NCBI GenBank assembly: GCA_028684955.1
Contig: JAQUEY010000009.1
Location: 1-34,562, forward strand
Origin: Eubacteriales bacterium
GTDB lineage: Bacteria; Bacillota; Clostridia; Saccharofermentanales; UBA5734
Direction of reading: 5' to 3'
Length of the DNA stretch: 34,562 nt
The stretch's first letter is position 1; every line of letters begins with the position of its first letter. The position numbers and the translations under genes were made by a program. The notes beneath the pieces were generated by a model. It was given only the letters and a program-made list of their open reading frames with translations. It had not been told where the DNA came from and searched no databases. Below are positions 33,088-34,562 of the stretch, one piece after another.

Positions 33088-33882
33088 TTACCGGCCCAAT
33101 TTCTGGAGCAACTTCCAAGCGTCCTGCTCGGCAGCAGTCTGCATGGCCAATGTGCCGTCTGGCTGGCGGACCAGATGGTCGGACAACAGGGCCTGGTCAC
33201 TCAGATGGTAGTCAAAGCCTTTCAGGTCATAGATTTTCTGCATGATCTCGATGGTGAAGGTCATCAAGTCCGCATGGCTATAACGCTGGCGAGGATTGGC
33301 AGCAAGCTTGAAGGACGGTCCGAAGACGATCCGGTTTCTATGCCAGAGCTTGAAGTCGCCATCAATCAGGACAGGCACAATCGGCACACCAGTCTTGATC
33401 GCAAAATGAGCGATTCCGGTACGGGGCAAATGCTCCAGGACCCGCTCCGGGGCAACCCGTGTCGCCTGGGGGAAAATCGCCACAATCTTGCCGGCATCCA
33501 AGGCGCCAAAAATACCACGTGCGGCATGCAGGTCCACCTTGTGCCGGTCGACCGGGATGCAGCCCATGTGGTTGAAAAAAGAACCAACCACTGGAGCCTG
33601 GAACAATTCTTTTTTTGAGACCCAGTAAATCCAGGGTTTGAGACGCATGTGGATGGCCGGAATGTCCCAGAGGCTGGTGTGATTGGCAGCCAGAAGGACC
33701 GGACCGTGTTCTGGTAGATGTTCAAGGCCCTCAAACTGGACCCGGAATAAAAAGACAGTCAGGAAATGGGCTACGGCTTTGGCCATCATCCGGAGCACGC
33801 GATGTCCGTGGATCAAAGTGTGCAGGTCTTTATTGGCAATGGCAGCCTTTTGAGGCTGGGCAGCTTTGTCAGGTTCGGTCAT
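33088..33882 (-). CDS. plsC: 1-acyl-sn-glycerol-3-phosphate acyltransferase
   Basis: A 264-residue PlsC-type acyltransferase that adds the second acyl chain to lysophosphatidic acid at the inner membrane face. The catalytic HX4D is NHTSLWD, the second motif region is GCIPVDR, and the fourth is VPIVPVLIDG. The third motif, normally FPEGTR, reads FPQATR, so the usual Glu and Gly are both replaced. A hydrophobic N-terminal segment (VAHFLTVFLFRV) may anchor it. It lies 3 bases after cmk, with AAAGGA 6 bases before the ATG, and 10 bases before the fusion gene. The cmk-plsC-ispH-rpsA order is standard in Clostridia. Confidence 0.92.
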   Translation of the reverse strand: MTEPDKAAQPQKAAIANKDLHTLIHGHRVLRMMAKAVAHFLTVFLFRVQFEGLEHLPEHGPVLLAANHTSLWDIPAIHMRLKPWIYWVSKKELFQAPVVGSFFNHMGCIPVDRHKVDLHAARGIFGALDAGKIVAIFPQATRVAPERVLEHLPRTGIAHFAIKTGVPIVPVLIDGDFKLWHRNRIVFGPSFKLAANPRQRYSHADLMTFTIEIMQKIYDLKGFDYHLSDQALLSDHLVRQPDGTLAMQTAAEQDAWKLLQKLGR

Positions 33883-33885
33883 GGT

Positions 33886-34562
33886 TCATCCTTTGGCAGA
33901 GTTTTGCCTGGAATCGATCAAGTCGAGAATCGTCTGGACCACTTCTTCGATGGTCATGTCGGTGGTATCGACCAGGATCGCATCCTCAGCCTGGCGCAAA
34001 GGGGCAAAAGCGCGCTCGGAATCCTGGCGGTCGCGGTATTCGATGTCGGCCTGAACGTCATCCAATGTGGCGGTCGTATTGCCACGGTTTTGCAGGTCGA
34101 GCAACCGGCGATGGGCTCTCTCTTGGACGCTGGCGGTCAGGAAAAATTTGTGCGCAGCATCTGGCAGGACATGGGTACCGATGTCACGGCCGTCCATGAT
34201 CAAGCTCTGGCGGCTGGCGATTTTACGCTGCAAATCCACCAGTGCTCGCCGGACCACCGGCAGAGTGCTGACATCCGAGGCTGCCCGGGAAGCTTCTGGT
34301 GTGCGGATCGCTTCACTGACATCGATGCCATCGAGCCAGACCTCCTGGGCCCCGTCCGCGAACCGGATATCCAAGTCGGTCGATTCAAGCATAGCGCCAA
34401 CCGCAGCCTCATCCTTGAGGGACAGGTTCTGGGCTAGGGCCTTGATGCCGATCGCCCGGTACATGGCACCGGTATCCAGATACAAGATGCCGAGGGATTC
34501 GGCGACGCGACGGGCGATGGTGCTTTTGCCAGCTCCAGCCGGCCCATCGAGGGCGATTGCAA
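33886..34562 (-). CDS. cmk: Cytidylate kinase (N terminus beyond window)
   Basis: Cmk phosphorylates CMP and dCMP to the diphosphates. About 225 residues are visible; the first few codons lie past the right edge. Near the edge the P-loop reads ALDGPAGAGKST, followed by LDTGAMYRAIG (nucleotide-binding), RRALVDLQRKIA, MDGRDIGTHVLPDA, and IEYRDRQDSERAFAPLRQAEDAILVDTT at the C-terminal lid. All are standard for the bacterial enzyme. The gene stops 3 bases before the plsC ATG. No promoter for this operon is inside the window. Confidence 0.95.
   Translation of the reverse strand, partial: AIALDGPAGAGKSTIARRVAESLGILYLDTGAMYRAIGIKALAQNLSLKDEAAVGAMLESTDLDIRFADGAQEVWLDGIDVSEAIRTPEASRAASDVSTLPVVRRALVDLQRKIASRQSLIMDGRDIGTHVLPDAAHKFFLTASVQERAHRRLLDLQNRGNTTATLDDVQADIEYRDRQDSERAFAPLRQAEDAILVDTTDMTIEEVVQTILDLIDSRQNSAKG

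Noticed and set aside
33078-33200. N-terminal extension of the IspH-S1 frame into plsC
   Set aside because: The sequence has no family resemblance, and GTG 33077 has a well-placed AAAGGA.

Overview
The window looks like chromosome from a moderately GC-rich Firmicute, most likely an uncultured member of the Clostridia. The support is gene content: a PolC-type replicative polymerase, a PASTA-domain Ser/Thr kinase paired with a PP2C phosphatase, an IspH-ribosomal protein S1 fusion (known mainly from Clostridia), and GGAGG-type ribosome binding sites before most genes. No rRNA, tRNA, complete insertion sequence, prophage or CRISPR array was seen. Species cannot be named from the sequence alone.

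Layout from left to right. Positions 1-2050 hold a hotdog thioesterase (minus) diverging from a class I/II aminotransferase (plus), which ends in an intrinsic terminator. From 2054 to 11661 a minus-strand operon, read right to left, runs def, fmt, zinc membrane peptidase, rsmB, rlmN, PP2C phosphatase, PASTA kinase, rsgA, rpe, thiN. Many of its genes overlap by 4 bases. Positions 11662-12039 are non-coding: an extended -10 promoter for def, a very G-rich stretch, and two copies of a 19-base repeat. From 12040 to 27079, also minus strand, come rpsB, tsf, pyrH, frr, uppS, cdsA, dxr, rseP, ispG, polC, priA. Positions 27080-27318 hold divergent promoters. A plus-strand pair follows: an unrecognised protein with a cysteine/histidine cluster, and a PepV-like M20 dipeptidase. 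Positions 29452-34562 return to the minus strand with cmk (cut by the window edge), plsC, the ispH-rpsA fusion, a terminator, and a MATE transporter.

How the genes fit together. Translation is the main theme: S1, S2, EF-Ts, ribosome recycling factor, Met-tRNA formyltransferase, peptide deformylase, the rRNA methyltransferases RsmB and RlmN, and the ribosome-assembly GTPase RsgA. The second theme is isoprenoid and envelope lipid supply: Dxr, IspG and IspH of the MEP pathway feed UppS (undecaprenyl carrier), while CdsA and PlsC make phospholipid. PolC and PriA serve replication and restart. The PASTA kinase and phosphatase form the usual cell-wall-sensing pair.

This is mostly a core housekeeping region and I do not see an undescribed defence or metabolic system in it. 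The points most worth a second look are: strong hairpin terminators placed only about 10-40 bases before the start codons of pyrH, uppS and the MATE gene; a structured rpsB leader; an in-frame 21-base tandem repeat in the S1 tail; a changed EGTR motif in PlsC; the direct polC-priA junction; and the small cysteine/histidine protein coupled to the dipeptidase.
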